Source: Viola odorata (taxonomy: Eukaryota > Streptophyta > Magnoliopsida > Malpighiales > Violaceae). Taken from it: a DNA stretch of 64,000 bases. A program made the position numbers and the translations under genes. Under the pieces are notes generated by a model, which saw only the letters and a program-made list of their open reading frames with translations, ran no database searches and was not told the DNA's origin. The DNA lies in the NCBI GenBank assembly GCA_963691705.1, contig OY829545.1, positions 40,969,475-41,033,474 on the forward strand, read 5' to 3'. Below are positions 42,804-53,795 of the stretch, in pieces. Position 1 is the first letter of the stretch, and every line of letters begins with the position of its first letter.

Positions 42804-44919
42804 CTAGGAATCTTTCGCAGTGCTCGAGTCACCCGGTAGGGGATAACGTTGCGCGCCCCCATCACCGCAGTCACCAGTCTTCTCTTCCTCCAGGGCGGAC
42901 GAACCGTCTCTATTTTCATTAACTTTGTCCATCATGGCAGAGGCATAATCAGCAATCTTGGCCGGATCAAAGGAATCGCTCTTGAAATAGGCTGCAAACC
43001 CAGAAGTTAAGGCCTCCAAGACCTTCTTTTTCCACCACTCCATTCTCAGCGGAACTCTGGCAAACTCCTCATCTCGAGCCAGCATCTCTTCGCGAAGAAG
43101 AAGATTTTTCTTCTTTTCCAGTGCTAACTCCGCCTCCAAAACCTCAGCTTTCGCCTTCCCTGTAGATCTCTCTCTGCTTAGCTCTTTCTGCGACTCGTCA
43201 TGAAGATGCGTTAGTAACTTCGCTTGGCCTAACGCCCGGTCAAGTTGCACCTTCTGAGCACACAGCGCGCGTGAAGAATCCCGCAATTCGTTGTCATAAG
43301 CCTCGACTGCATAGTGAAAGTAGCGGAAGGCATCTAGAGAATCATTCATAACGTGCCTGTAGTGAGCCCTAGGCAAAAGCTGTAGAAACTTCTATTTTTC
43401 TTTAGAAGAGCTTATCACTTTTCCCATCAAGGGTGCCGAGAATTCGTCTCTCGAGAAGGGATTTGGCACCCCTACAGCACGAAGACCGTTGACGCCAAAC
43501 CCTGTCAAATCCATGCGATAGCACGGAGTCTCTGTAGGACCTTCAAGAGAGAGATTGACCACCTCTGAGATAGAAGTAAAAAACAATTGTGGAGGAGCCT
43601 TAGGCGGCAGCCCAGAAACCGGAGAAGTCGTTACCATCACATTTAGAATATAATGAAAAATTGGAGAGTCAGGAGCGTTAGCTGGAGGAGGGGAATCGGC
43701 CTGTCAGCAGCCTCACTGTCTGAGAAGTGCTTGCTACAGAAGAAATGATAGGCGCCACGGTAGCCATTGCGTTAGCACTGTCAGAAGGAACCCCGGCAGC
43801 CTGCTCATTCATGTCTACTCTGAGTCTCTTTCGCTGAAGTGAGGAAGCATGACAGAGGTCTGATTTGGTATCCATATCCTCGCTGTCGCTGTCAATTATT
43901 CTAGTCGCAGGATGACTTAGATTAATACCTCCACGCCGAAGCGGTAGCCAATTGTCAAGAAAATGAGACGCTCGGGCAGAAACGCCACGCCCTCGCCCTC
44001 CCCTAACGACTGTCTTAGTTCTTCCCCCCTTAGGCGGAACGCCTCGGTGACTGGAACCCCCGGCAGGAGGAGAGGCCGATATGGTTCGAAGCGGCACCAT
44101 GTTCAAAGGAGCGTTAGCTCCTCTAGATGATTGGCCATCAGCGTCTCCTGTTAAGGAAGCGCGTGAGAACAATAAATAAGTTAAGGAGAAAGTGTAAAAA
44201 AAGACAAACTCACCCATAACGCACTCGTTTAAGAGCTTGTACGAGGCAAACTCCCAGATATGATAACACGTATTTTTATCTACTAAAGCATTAGCTTGAT
44301 CCAGCTTACTTCTAGACAGCACCACCGGGTTCGCCCAGAGGGGTCCTATAAGCTCTTGATTAAAACCCGGACGCCATAAACGAGATGGTAGCTCAAGTAT
44401 GAAGAAACTACTTTTCCAGTCAGCTACAACCCTCTCAAAGCCACGAAACCGCTGCCAGAACGACTGTACGAACGCGTCATCCTATCTCGGAGTAATATCG
44501 ATTAAACAATCATGACAGGTCATGCTAAAGAATTTGCGAAATAAATTGAGAGATGGTGTAAGAATGTTCTCCAGTTCGCAAGCGCGAAGAAATGCATAAA
44601 CCCCACACTAGGAGGAAAGAGTTATCTGGGCAGGACTAAGCCTATACTCCCACAGCAGTGCCATTATTGAAGCATGGATTGGGAGGCGAAAACCATAGAG
44701 GAACATCTTAAAATAGACTAGCCTGTAGTTCCCCCACAATGGATCGTGAAGTCGTATGTCACCATCGGCAACAGCAGGGACACATCCAGGAGGAAAAGTA
44801 ATACCGTTTTCCTCTAATTCAGCATTTAAAACCGCCTCACATGAGAAAATACTGGGTGTTTGTACGATTTCTGGATCCACAGGTCTCCAGAGGAATCGCC
44901 TGGCTCTAGGTATAACCAT
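42804..44919 (-). pseudogene. E2 antisense gene B (PF04195-like)
   Basis: Start M-V-I-P-R-A-R at 44919. N-terminal domain L-E-E-N-G-I-T-F-P-P-G, L-H-D-P-L-W-G, V-Y-F-K-M-F-L-Y-G-F-R-L-P-I. A stop near 44610 follows, and then the W-K-S-S-F-F-I-L area (44380-44440). The intron is at 44148-44213. Exon 2 has V-P-L-R-T-I, D-S-D-S-E-D-M-D-T-K-S and a coiled coil ending W-K-K-K-V-L-E-A-L-T-S-G-F-A-A-Y-F. A tail of about 45 residues follows to 42804. Closest to E3 gene B. Role unknown. Confidence 0.75.
44148..44213 (-). other. Intron of E2 gene B
   Basis: GGGTGAGT donor and TTCCTTAACAG acceptor, 66 nt, T-rich. The same intron is seen in E3 gene B. Confidence 0.68.
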
Positions 44920-45385
44920 AGTAAACTAATGAATAGAAAATCTGAAAGGATGAAGTGATACCTTGGAAAGAAGGATTCGCATGCGAGCCGGCGAAGGGCG
45001 GCGGATGGCCAAGAAGTTCTGCCAGAGAGAACAAAGAGAAGAAAAGAGAGAAAATTTAAAACGAAGACAAAAAGTGTTAGAAAGAGAAGACGATCCCCTC
45101 TTAAAGGACTAAGTGCCACCACATTAATTGAACTACCAGTCGTGCGAGGACGCGTGTAAAGGAAGATTGGCTACGTGGAGTCATATCAAAGGGATAAAAA
45201 CAAGCAGTTATTGGCCACAATTTACCTAGCGGCGGTTAATATTGACCAAGTCAAAACAATTGCAGAGCGATTGCCTCAGTAAGGCTAACTCCTTTTGCGT
45301 TAGCCATCAACGAAATTAAAGCCCCAATAAGAGAACATGGTGGCAAAAGAAAGAAAAATAGAGAACATCAGTTTATTCATTAAAA

Positions 45386-45402
45386 GCCATACGACATCTA
45401 TA
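45386..45402 (-). terminator. Conserved 3' motif after E2 gene C
   Basis: Minus strand TATAGATGTCGTATGGC followed by AATGAATAAAC, a plant-like near-upstream poly(A) element. About 20 nt after the gene C stop. Confidence 0.62.
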
Positions 45403-45422
45403 GTGCGTCTAACGCCAGGACA

Positions 45423-45690
45423 CTAATCCTCATCAGGCCAGTATATGTCATAGTAGAAGACGTCGTCTTCATCTGAAAGCAGCAGACCATCGTTGAAAGG
45501 GGGAAAAGGCTCGTCAACTCTCTTCTCTTGACCTAACAGTGTCGAACCCGACCCTTCTGCAACATTAACGTCCGTTGCTTTAGAACCAGTGCTGCAAGAA
45601 GAATCCCTCGCCGGAAAATGATTAACAGGAGAAATTGGTTCACCATCCTTTCGCGCAGGGGCCGCAGAGAAAGCACAAGGCGTATCAACC
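45423..45690 (-). pseudogene. E2 antisense gene C, 5' part lost
   Basis: The frame ends with L-S-D-E-D-D-V-F-Y-Y-D-I-Y-W-P-D-E-D, the conserved gene C tail, and has K-R-V-D-E-P-F-P-P as in E3. Upstream of about 45690 the frame runs into translated array sequence, showing that the gene is cut by the E2/E3 junction. Confidence 0.65.
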
Positions 45691-46140
45691 ATAGAGAGGA
45701 AAGTCCTATCCTTGTGATGGCCGGTCCTGATCAGACGGCTCACTAAGTGAGGGCACGACCCAGCATGCCTTGAACTAGCGTTGGGATTGAAAGATCCCTA
45801 GCGCCCTCGGGAGTTAAAAGTCCTATCCTTGTGATGGCCGGTCCTGATAAGATGGCTCACTAAGTGAGGGCACTACTCGGAATCCTTAGGAGTGAAAAGT
45901 CATTTTCTTGTACTGACTGTTCTCGTGGAGACGACCCATCAAGACAAGGCACGCCCCAAGGAAATAGTAACTCCGTGCTAGAAACGAAAAGTCCTACCTT
46001 AGTGACCGGACTAGTGTTGTCGGTTCATCAAGTGAGGGCATGATTCTAGACGCGAGGACAACGCCTGAAGGTGAAAAGTCCTATCCTTGTGATGGCCTGT
46101 CCTGATCCGATGGCTCACTAAGATGAGGCACTTTCTAGGC
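45691..46140. repeat. E3 tandem repeat array
   Basis: About five units with TCCTATCCTTGTG or variants (45699, 45821, 45900, 45985, 46079), ending CACTAAGTGAGGGCACG. Closest to the E1 array (same GTGAGGGCAC ending). Lies at the E2/E3 junction. Confidence 0.85.
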
Positions 46141-46700
46141 CAATCGTGGAAAGATGGAAACACAAAGAATCGCGGAATCCCAGCTAGTAGCTAGATGCGT
46201 AATCCCTAGCGAAGTACAGAGCTGATAGAAAAAGTGATTTACGCGGTTTCCGTACTAATGCCCTATGACGGCAGCGGAAAGGCTCCTACGGGTAATTACT
46301 GTCTCTTGTAACCCATTATGCTACTAATGGTTTACAATTAGAAATGTGCAGAATACTTTTCGAGCGGCGGAAAGATTGACGATCGCATAAGTGGCGATAT
46401 TATGAGGCTCGCGCGAGAAAACCTGATACTAACCTCAGTGATTTTTGTTGATGAAACACTAGGAGCCTGCTCGAGGAAGTAAACACATTATGTTATCAAG
46501 GCGACAATGCGCCAAGGGAGTTTCAAAAGGTGAAAACTCAAGGAAAGGAAAGACAGCGATAAGGATATAAACTGTTTGAACATATGAAAATGCCTTTGAA
46601 GGGTCACAAGTTTTAAGGCCAAAACAATAACACCGCGGAGGCAAAAAACAAAAAGCCTGACAATTCCTAATAGCTACGGAAGAGGCAGTGAAGTGTTAGG
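46141..46700. other. Spacer between array and E3 gene A
   Basis: No gene. Corresponds to the 20.0-20.6 kb spacer of E1, with which it shares phrases such as 'agcggattggctcctacggg' in related form (46270-46290). Confidence 0.5.
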
Positions 46701-46705
46701 ATGCG

Positions 46706-49089
46706 TCAGCCCTCGGGGTTCCTCCGTTTCCAGCCTTCTGCCTTAGCTTGGCGAAAACCCGCTTCATTGAGGTCGGCAGACTTCTGTTTGAAAGCCCTCG
46801 TGACCTCCTCACCTTTATACGCATCCACTCCATGGACCTCCTCGAAGCAATTAACCAAGATAGTGGCAGTCCACTCGACATGCCACAGACACTTATCGGC
46901 TGACTCCTCTTCCAGAGCATTTTTCCTTTCCTCCAGGGCAGCTTTCTCCCTTGCCAAGGATGACTTCTCTTCCTCCAGGACCGTACTCTTAGCTCTTTCC
47001 GCTGTCAAGGCCGTGTCAAGAGTGGACGTTTGCCCTTTCAGCTTCTGCTGGGTCAGCAATAATTGAGTGCGTTCCTCCAGCAACTTCTTCTCATTTCGCT
47101 CTCGCAAAAGTTCAGACAGGGAGGCGGTAAGAGAGGCAGCCTGACGCTGCGCGTGCTCTGTCCAGTAATGGAACTTCACAAAATTGGTGAAGAGGCTAGA
47201 GCGCAGTGAATTCGCTTTGTCATCATCAACCTTAGAGAGGAAAGCTTCCCGATCGGCCGCGGACGATAATATCTGGGCAGCCAATAAAGCGGATACCTCG
47301 TCCGAGCCATCGCCCCCAATAGCCGCTAAGCCTGTATTACAAAAATCATACAAGACAACTTGGTGAGTCATAGTGCCGGACTCACCCATTGGACTTAGAT
47401 CCGCAGCAAAATTGAAGGCGGTGGCCCCTTCGCCAGAACGCTGCGACAAGGGAATGCTCGAAGGGACAAAAGCCAGGGGAATGGGGGGTGAACCTGTGTA
47501 GAAGGGCCCCTTGGATGATATAGGAACTGTGGGGATGGTAGCCCGAAAAGTCCTGTAAACCCTCTTAATAGTCCAAGTTAGGACCATATGAGTGAACATG
47601 CCCACCGAAAGAATTGGGCGAAGCCCCGAAAGACTCAGCCATACCCATGTTTACCATAAACTCAGAAGGGTGATTCTGGCGAACATCCATAGAAATGAAG
47701 GCGCTCTCAGGTCGCACTTCCGTCGCAGCGATAGTAGAGGATAAGCTTCCACCCTCACCCTCCAGCCGAGGTCTCTTCTTGGAACCACCCAGCACATAAC
47801 CCATGTCCATATCGCCTATGGGAGATGCGGAAGTAGAAACAACAACAGTATCCTACAAAGAACCCAGTATAAGACGCAGATAAGAGAAACAGATGAAATA
47901 ATGACAGACATCAATATACAGCATATCGCGGCCAAAAAGTACACTCACAACAGCAGTGTTAAGAGGAGGCACTTCCGAAGAAGCTGCCGCGTCCAGAGAA
48001 GGAGTGAGAGCGGCAACACTTCTCGTTCTTTTCTTCTTTTTTCCTTTGGCAAGGGCCTTAAGGACTTTGGAAGAAGATGGTTGAACAGGAGGGGCAGTGA
48101 CGGTCACGATGGGGATACCTGAAGGGATGTCGGTATTTCCCTCACCAGCTGAGGAAGATGATACTTGAGCAAGGCTCACGGAAGTAGCAGGTAGTACAGT
48201 TGGGTTATCAGTAGCTCTCGTGGAGGCAGACCTCTCTTTTTCTTCTCTCTCATGGGCCCTTTTCAGTCGTCTCCTGATGCTTTCAGGCTTGTAATTGGGA
48301 TCCGTCGCTGCATGATCACAAAATAACGTTAGCATTAGTATCAGCGGTAATAAGGAAGGAAGCGATACGACACTCACGTCTAACGCAGTCCTTGATATCA
48401 GCCCCGCATGCTAGATAATGGATGTGAACGCTGATTTCCAGTTGAAGTAATTTGTCTAGCCAGCCTTGTTCCCGCTGAGGAAGGCTCTCTGGCCAGCCCC
48501 AGACATTATCCTTGACGTCTTGGTTAAACCCAGATCGCCACCAGGAACCAGGAGCTTCAGGAAGATTTATCACAAAGAACTCCTTTTTCCAAGCCTCGAC
48601 GGAAGACTCGATGTGGAGGAGTTTCCAAGTAAAAGACTTGAGGGAATCATCGTTGTATCGGGGTGATATCGTTATCACACCCTAGCACTTCATCAGCTTA
48701 AAAACCGACTTAAGCAACAAAAGAGAAGGGGAAGTAATCCCCTTATATTTACAAAGTTCCAGAAAGGCACAAACACAACAATATGCATTTGGGGCTAATT
48801 GGACGGGATTCAAATCGCAGGCAACAAGCAATTGTTTTATGAAAGGGTCGATGGGAAGCCGGAAACCATAACGGAACATTTGTGCGTACATAACCCTACG
48901 CTTGCCCGTCAAAACGCTGTTCAAGCGTATCGACTCAGGGGCAACGGTGGCCTTATAACCGTCAGGGATAACAGCATTATGTGCGGCTAAATACTCATTG
49001 AGAGCGATTTCAGAGGTGATACTGCTAACCGTAATATCCATTTTTTTCTCATCGGCAGACTTCGACTCAGGGCGGCGAGTCTTGGCCAT
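46706..49089 (-). pseudogene. E3 antisense gene A (PF04195-like), best preserved copy
   Basis: Start M-A-K-T-R-R-P at 49089. Exon 1 (49089-48378) has Y-A-Q-M-F-R-Y-G-F-R-L-P-I-D-P-F, G-V-I-T-I-S-P-R-Y-N-D-D and W-K-K-E-F-F-V-I. A single TAG (48682) stands where E1 has Arg. The 70-nt intron 48308-48377 (GTGAGT...ATGCAG) joins exon 2, D-P-N-Y-K-P-E-S-I-R-R-R-L-K-R, followed by a basic G-K-K-K-K-R-T-R stretch. A second break is near 47850-47810. The last part (47605-46706) has a roughly 100-residue coiled coil and ends A-G-W...G-F-R-Q-A-K. Role unknown; members occur only in transposons. Confidence 0.8.
48308..48377 (-). other. Intron of E3 gene A
   Basis: Minus strand GTGAGT donor (48372-48377) and GATCATGCAG acceptor (48308-48311), 70 nt. 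Splicing restores the frame change between exon 1 and exon 2. Confidence 0.75.
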
Positions 49090-49254
49090 GGCAGAAAATA
49101 AAAAGTAAAGACGAAGAAGACGATGGAAGAAAATAGGAAATACCTTTAGAGAAAAAGCACTTCGAGAGCCTTGAATGGTGGAAAGAAAACAAGACGGCTA
49201 GAGAGAGTATGAAGAAAGCAGGATGATAAAAGTAAGAAAAAGAAATAAGTGTTG

Positions 49255-49265
49255 GTTTTTATAAC
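49255..49265 (-). promoter_or_regulatory. TATA box upstream of E3 gene A
   Basis: Minus strand GGGTTATAAAAACC about 170 bp upstream of the start codon, conserved with E1. Confidence 0.68.
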
Positions 49266-49757
49266 CCTAGTGGTCAAAGGAAACGACGGGCGTTGCAGTC
49301 GTTGCGTGAGAGCGTCACAAGGAACAGACTCAAGCAATGAGTACAATCCTAGAGAAGCGCGACAACGCTTCGATTTTGCTAAAATTCTAGAGCACGCTAG
49401 CCCGTGGCATCATAAAAAATGGACACGTGTGTCTGCGCCCTCACGACCTTTCTCTCACATTAATAAGGGGATCGTGAGCATTAAATGCACTGAAAAGCAG
49501 AAATAATTTTCTGGAATAAGACAAGAGCGATATTGCAACAATGGAGACAATGCAGAATGGCGTTAATCAAGCCGACGACTTTCGAGATAATGCAGGAAAG
49601 CAAAATAAAGATTAGTTATTATATCAAATAAAGTACAGATATCGTTGCGCGATAATGCGTTATTACAAGACAGAAAAAGCAAATAAAGAGGAAAATCCTC
49701 TAAAGGGTCAGCCTTGACCATTCATTGGTCGGCACGGATATCGCGGCCACCTTTCCC

Positions 49758-51968
49758 CTACTCCTCTCTGAAAGAAAGAAGATCTCCCTCGCTTTCGCTT
49801 AAATCCTTCATCTTCTTGGAGGCGTAATCAGCCAACTTAGATGGATCAACAGTTCCCTGGCGATGGAAATCCATAAATCTGGCGATACAGACTTCCAGGA
49901 TCTTGTTTTTCCACCCGGCTATCTTCGAGGGTACCTTGGCCAAATCCGCGTCGCGGGACGATATTTCTTCGCGGAGGAAAGAGTTTCTTTTGTCGGCCGC
50001 CACTAATTCCGCCTCCAGCAGTTCTATCTTAGCCTTTCCTTTTGACTTTTCTCGTGCAAGCTCGGCGTGACACTCAGTCAACTCTGCCCGGGTTCGATCT
50101 TGAAGCTTTGACAGCTCTGTTACCTTCGCCAAAGCGGCGTCTAGTTGTTCTTTCAAACCGGGAGAGCACCGAACTTTGTCGCTCTGATCCTCGAGAAAAT
50201 AGTGCAGCTCGCGGAAGCTGGCCAACATGTCATTCAGAAGGCGTGAGTGCTGAACTTCAGGGGGATGTCGCAGGAACTCTTCCTTGTCCTTCGAAGAACT
50301 GAACATTTGGCCCACTATAGAACCTACTGGCTCGTCTCGCGATAGCGGATCCAATATCCCTAAAGCACGAAGCCCATTAGTCCCAAAAGATGACAGATCC
50401 AGATGGTATGCGACATTTCCTTGAGGAATTTGAGGGGAAAGATTGGCGATATAGGGAGGAGAACAACCTTTTGCGGAATTACCAATGCCCGAAATTGAAG
50501 AAAGGAATAAGGGCTGAGGTTTCCTCAGGGAAGGGTCAGGAGGAACACTTGGATTCGAAACTGGCACGGTCACATCCGGAATACAGGAAGGGATCGGAGA
50601 ACCAGGGCCACCAGGCGGTAAGGGTGAGTCCACCGTCGCTGAAACCTCATTAGCTTTGGAAGGAATGGCAGGACACACCTTGACAACCTCCGCTACTTGC
50701 GAGGTACTCGCGACATGAGAAGTGTCAACCTCCACAGTAGGAACTGCATTAACTTCCCTCAAGGGAGGAATCGGTGGTCCAGTCTTCTCTTTCCGGATTT
50801 TCTTTCGGAGACGCTCCGTCTCGACAGCCATCTCTTCGCTATCATCCTCGGTTGACTCCGCCGCGGGATCATTTTTTCTCACCCTAAGCTTCACTCGTTG
50901 GGCAAGGGTAGCGTGACGTAGTTCGGAACCGGCATCCATACTCTCGCTATCGCTGTCAACTATTCTAGTCACAGAATGACTCGGAGTCACTCCCTTACCC
51001 TGAGGCGCCAACCAATTCTCAAGAAAGCGAGAAGATCGAGCGGAAGCACTGCATGTTGCGACGGTCTTAGCTCTCCTTCCCCTCGGCGGAATAGTCGGAC
51101 GACTGGAACTTTCAGGCGATGGAGAAGGAGGTAACGTCTGAAGCGGCACCACGTTTAGAGGAGTGTTATTCCCCCCGGAGGAACGACCCTCAGTGCTACC
51201 TGCCAGCGAAGCATGTTAATGCAGCAAGTAAATCAAACCGATAACATGGCAAAAGAAAAACTCACCAACGACACACTCTTTCAAGGGTCTGAACCGAGCA
51301 AATTCCCGAATGCGGAAAGACCCTTCTATTTCTAATAGGGCGGTAACATGGGACACATCGATGCTAGACAGCACTTCTGGTTTTTTCCAAGTGGCGTTGG
51401 TAATCTCTCGGTTAAAACCCCCGCGCCACCAGCGGGACGGCAGGCGAAGGGTGAAGAAGCCATTTTTCCAGTTGACCACGTTGTCCTAAAAACCTTAAAA
51501 GTTCTGCCAGAAAAATTGCACGATGGCATCATTCCATCTCGGGGTGATATCCACCAAGCAGTCGCGACAGCTCAAGCTGAAAAATGTGCGGAATAGATCA
51601 AGGGATGGAGTGAAAATATGCTTCATCTCGCATGCCCGAAGAAAGGCATAAATCCCACACCAGGAAGGCGGAGTTATTTGTACGAGATTGAGATCGTAAT
51701 GATTTAGCAGCTTTATCAGAGAAGTATAGATTGGGAGATGAAATCCGTAGAGGAACATCTTGAAATAAACCAGCCGGAACGTTCCCCATATGGCATCATG
51801 AAATCGAATATCCTTCGTAGGGATATAAGGGCGGCAGCCCAAGGGGAAGGTGATACCATTCTCCTCTAATTCTGCCCTCAAAACTTCAGTACAATCAAAA
51901 ATACTACGAGCTCTCCTAGCCTCGAGATCTATGGGATTTTCGGCACTCGTAGAGGCTTTATGAGACAT
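49758..51968 (-). pseudogene. E3 antisense gene B (PF04195-like), best preserved copy
   Basis: Start M-S-H-K-A-S-T at 51968. Exon 1 has L-E-E-N-G-I-T-F-P-L-G, Y-F-K-M-F-L-Y-G-F-H-L-P-I, V-D-I-T-P-R-W-N-D, then one stop near 51485 and W-K-N-G-F-F-T-L. The intron lies at about 51202-51266. Exon 2 (51152-49758, a 464-residue open frame) has V-P-L-Q-T-L, D-S-D-S-E-S-M-D-A-G-S-E-L-R-H-A, a charged segment, Pro-rich linker and a coiled coil of about 110 residues, ending W-K-N-K-I-L-E-V...F-M-D-F-H-R. Role unknown. Confidence 0.8.
51202..51266 (-). other. Intron of E3 gene B
   Basis: Minus strand TTGGTGAGTTTTTC donor and TTCGCTGGCAG acceptor, about 65 nt. Matches the intron of E2 gene B. Confidence 0.65.
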
Positions 51969-52159
51969 AAGGGACCGAAAAAATAAAACTACGATGAGAG
52001 AGGAACAGAATACCTGGAATGAAAAAGCCAGTAAATAGGCCGTCGGCGCCGGCGAGCAGTTGCAGAAACTTCTCTTGAGTAGAAAGAAGCACAGGAGAAA
52101 GAGAAAGTGTGAAAAAATTCGAAATATTGGCAAAAGTAATAAAAGAGAATAGCGGTTCC

Positions 52160-52167
52160 CTTATAAA
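52160..52167 (-). promoter_or_regulatory. TATA box upstream of E3 gene B
   Basis: Minus strand CCTTTATAAGGG, about 195 bp upstream of the B start. Confidence 0.65.
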
Positions 52168-52404
52168 GGTCAAACTTGAAGAAGAAACAGCCAGTAAAAG
52201 TGAAACACGTGCGGAGCAGAAAGCGACGCGTGGACAGTCATTTATATCTTTGGGAGAAGATAGTTACTGACAAAAAACCAAAAGACGGTTGCACCCAGCA
52301 ACAGATATCCCTCCACGGCAACCCTTGATGTTTAAAGAAATGACGCGTGAAGGTGATAGGAGGACAAAAGGAAAATGAAGCATTATCTTATTCATTTTCG
52401 AAAA

Positions 52405-52423
52405 GCCATACGGCATCTACAAA
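52405..52423 (-). terminator. Conserved 3' motif after E3 gene C
   Basis: Minus strand TTTGTAGATGCCGTATGGC, then AATGAATAAG (52387-52396). About 18 nt after the gene C stop. Confidence 0.62.
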
Positions 52424-52441
52424 GAGGCAAGACCCGCTAAA

Positions 52442-52864
52442 CTAATCACCCTTAGACCAAGAGATACCATAACAATAAACTACATCATCATCTGAGAACG
52501 ATAGCTCCCTACTGACGGGAGGAAAAGGCTCATCAACCCTCTTTCCTATGCGTATCGTTGATCGGCTGGACTCCTCCTCGATGGGTGACATCACTGCTTC
52601 CACGCCCACGCTGACAGGGAGAGCCATTTTTGGCGAATCATGAGGAAGAAGAGATGGTTCATCCCCCTTTCGAACAGAAGGGGCGGAAGAATTGGAAAGC
52701 ATTTCAGACACCTTTAAGGCATTTTTCCTTAGCCTCTTGCGACCCCGTCAGCGGACTAACGGCCTCCATGGAGGCGACGGAGGAGGATTGTCTGAATCTA
52801 GCGAAGTCGGAGGAGTTGGCGGAGAATCCCGCGCAGCAGTATCCAAAAAATAAGAATCGGCCAT
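52442..52864 (-). pseudogene. E3 antisense gene C
   Basis: M-A-D-S-Y start at 52864, one frame to 52442 (140 residues) with a single TGA near 52750 that fits an Arg CGA codon. It has S-L-D-S-D-N-P-P-P-S-P-P, a basic R-K-R-L-R-K stretch, G-K-R-V-D-E-P-F-P-P and the acidic/aromatic tail F-S-D-D-D-V-V-Y-C-Y. No known domain. TATA-like TATTTAATGGG (52931-52940) is about 72 bp upstream. Confidence 0.65.
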
Positions 52865-53352
52865 GAGCTCACAGGCAACCTGTCAAGAGGAAAAATAAGT
52901 AAGAAGATGAATGGAAAAGTGGAGTGGGATCCCATTAAATAGCCAAAAAATGGGGAGAAGTTTTTGATCATCCGGCGCGACTCTTGAGAACTGACACACG
53001 TACAACTTGGAGTGCAAATGTAGATTTGCAGTCACGCCTGTTGAAATCTCCACAGATCGAGGAAACTGAAACTTTACCCAATCAGTTGATACTAAAAAAG
53101 CGGCGCAAAATTAATGCAGAACGGTTAGCGAGGAAACCGTCGTGAAAAGGTCGTCCAATGACTGACTCGTTTTCAGTTGGGCTGAGGATGCCTCCAATCA
53201 GAAAAGGACAAAGGGCGCATTGAAGAAGAAGAACAGTTACGAAGGGCATAATAAAAACAGTTTATTTATTATGGCCTAACGGCCGGAAAGTACAGCTGCG
53301 TAAATAAATAAATAAAGGAAAGAGAAAAAAGGCTCAAAGGGAGCCACCGCCT

Positions 53353-53730
53353 TCAGACGTCAGAACCAGCATCCTCGGGTATGTCGGGAATGTAACTCAG
53401 GGAGTCCATGACTAGAGTGAGGTCAGCAGAGGTGACCCTCATCCCCTTCAAGCAGCACCCCAGCATGTCCTTGCGCTACTGCAGCATAGCGATAACCACT
53501 TGAATCCGAGCGATGGAGGTGGCCAACTTCGACACGCTCTCTAAAGGACTGAAATCCTCCAGAGATGTAGCTCCCAGCCTGGAATGGAGTGGGGTCAGCA
53601 GCCCTTGCAACTCCAAGATATCCTCGGAGGTCTTGATCAGCATGTTCTCCAGGAACCCGACGTCACCATCATTGAGGTTCTTGAGAGTATGGCCCTTGGA
53701 AAGGAGGAAATTTTTGGTCAAATGATCCAT
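53353..53730 (-). pseudogene. E3 antisense gene D
   Basis: M-D-H-L-T-K-N-F-L start at 53730; the frame runs to TGA at 53353, with one TAG (53476-53478) where E1 has Gln. 125 residues, helical, about half identical to E1 D by eye. TATA box (CTATAAATC) at 53787-53795. After the stop the minus strand has GGCCGTTAGGCC followed by AATAAATAAA, paralleled by GGCCGTTAAGCCGTAATAAA in E1. Confidence 0.68.
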
Positions 53731-53786
53731 GATGTGGATTGCGAAAGAAAAAAGATAAGATGAACTTGAGTGAAGAAAGCTCTCAG

Positions 53787-53795
53787 ATTTATAGG
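53787..53795 (-). promoter_or_regulatory. TATA box upstream of E3 gene D
   Basis: Minus strand GCCTATAAATCTG, about 60 bp before the start codon, as in E1. Confidence 0.7.

Larger units (their letters stand above)
32271..45690 (+). mobile_element. E2, Tat/Retand-type retrotransposon lacking its own 3' end
   Basis: 5' LTR 32271-32862, gag-pol 32949-38803, tandem array 38.9-39.4 kb, antisense A and B, and part of C. It then breaks inside C (about 45690), where a second copy of the array belonging to E3 begins. Its target duplication on the left would be AATAA (32266-32270), but the sequence after the E3 LTR is AATTT. Confidence 0.85.
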
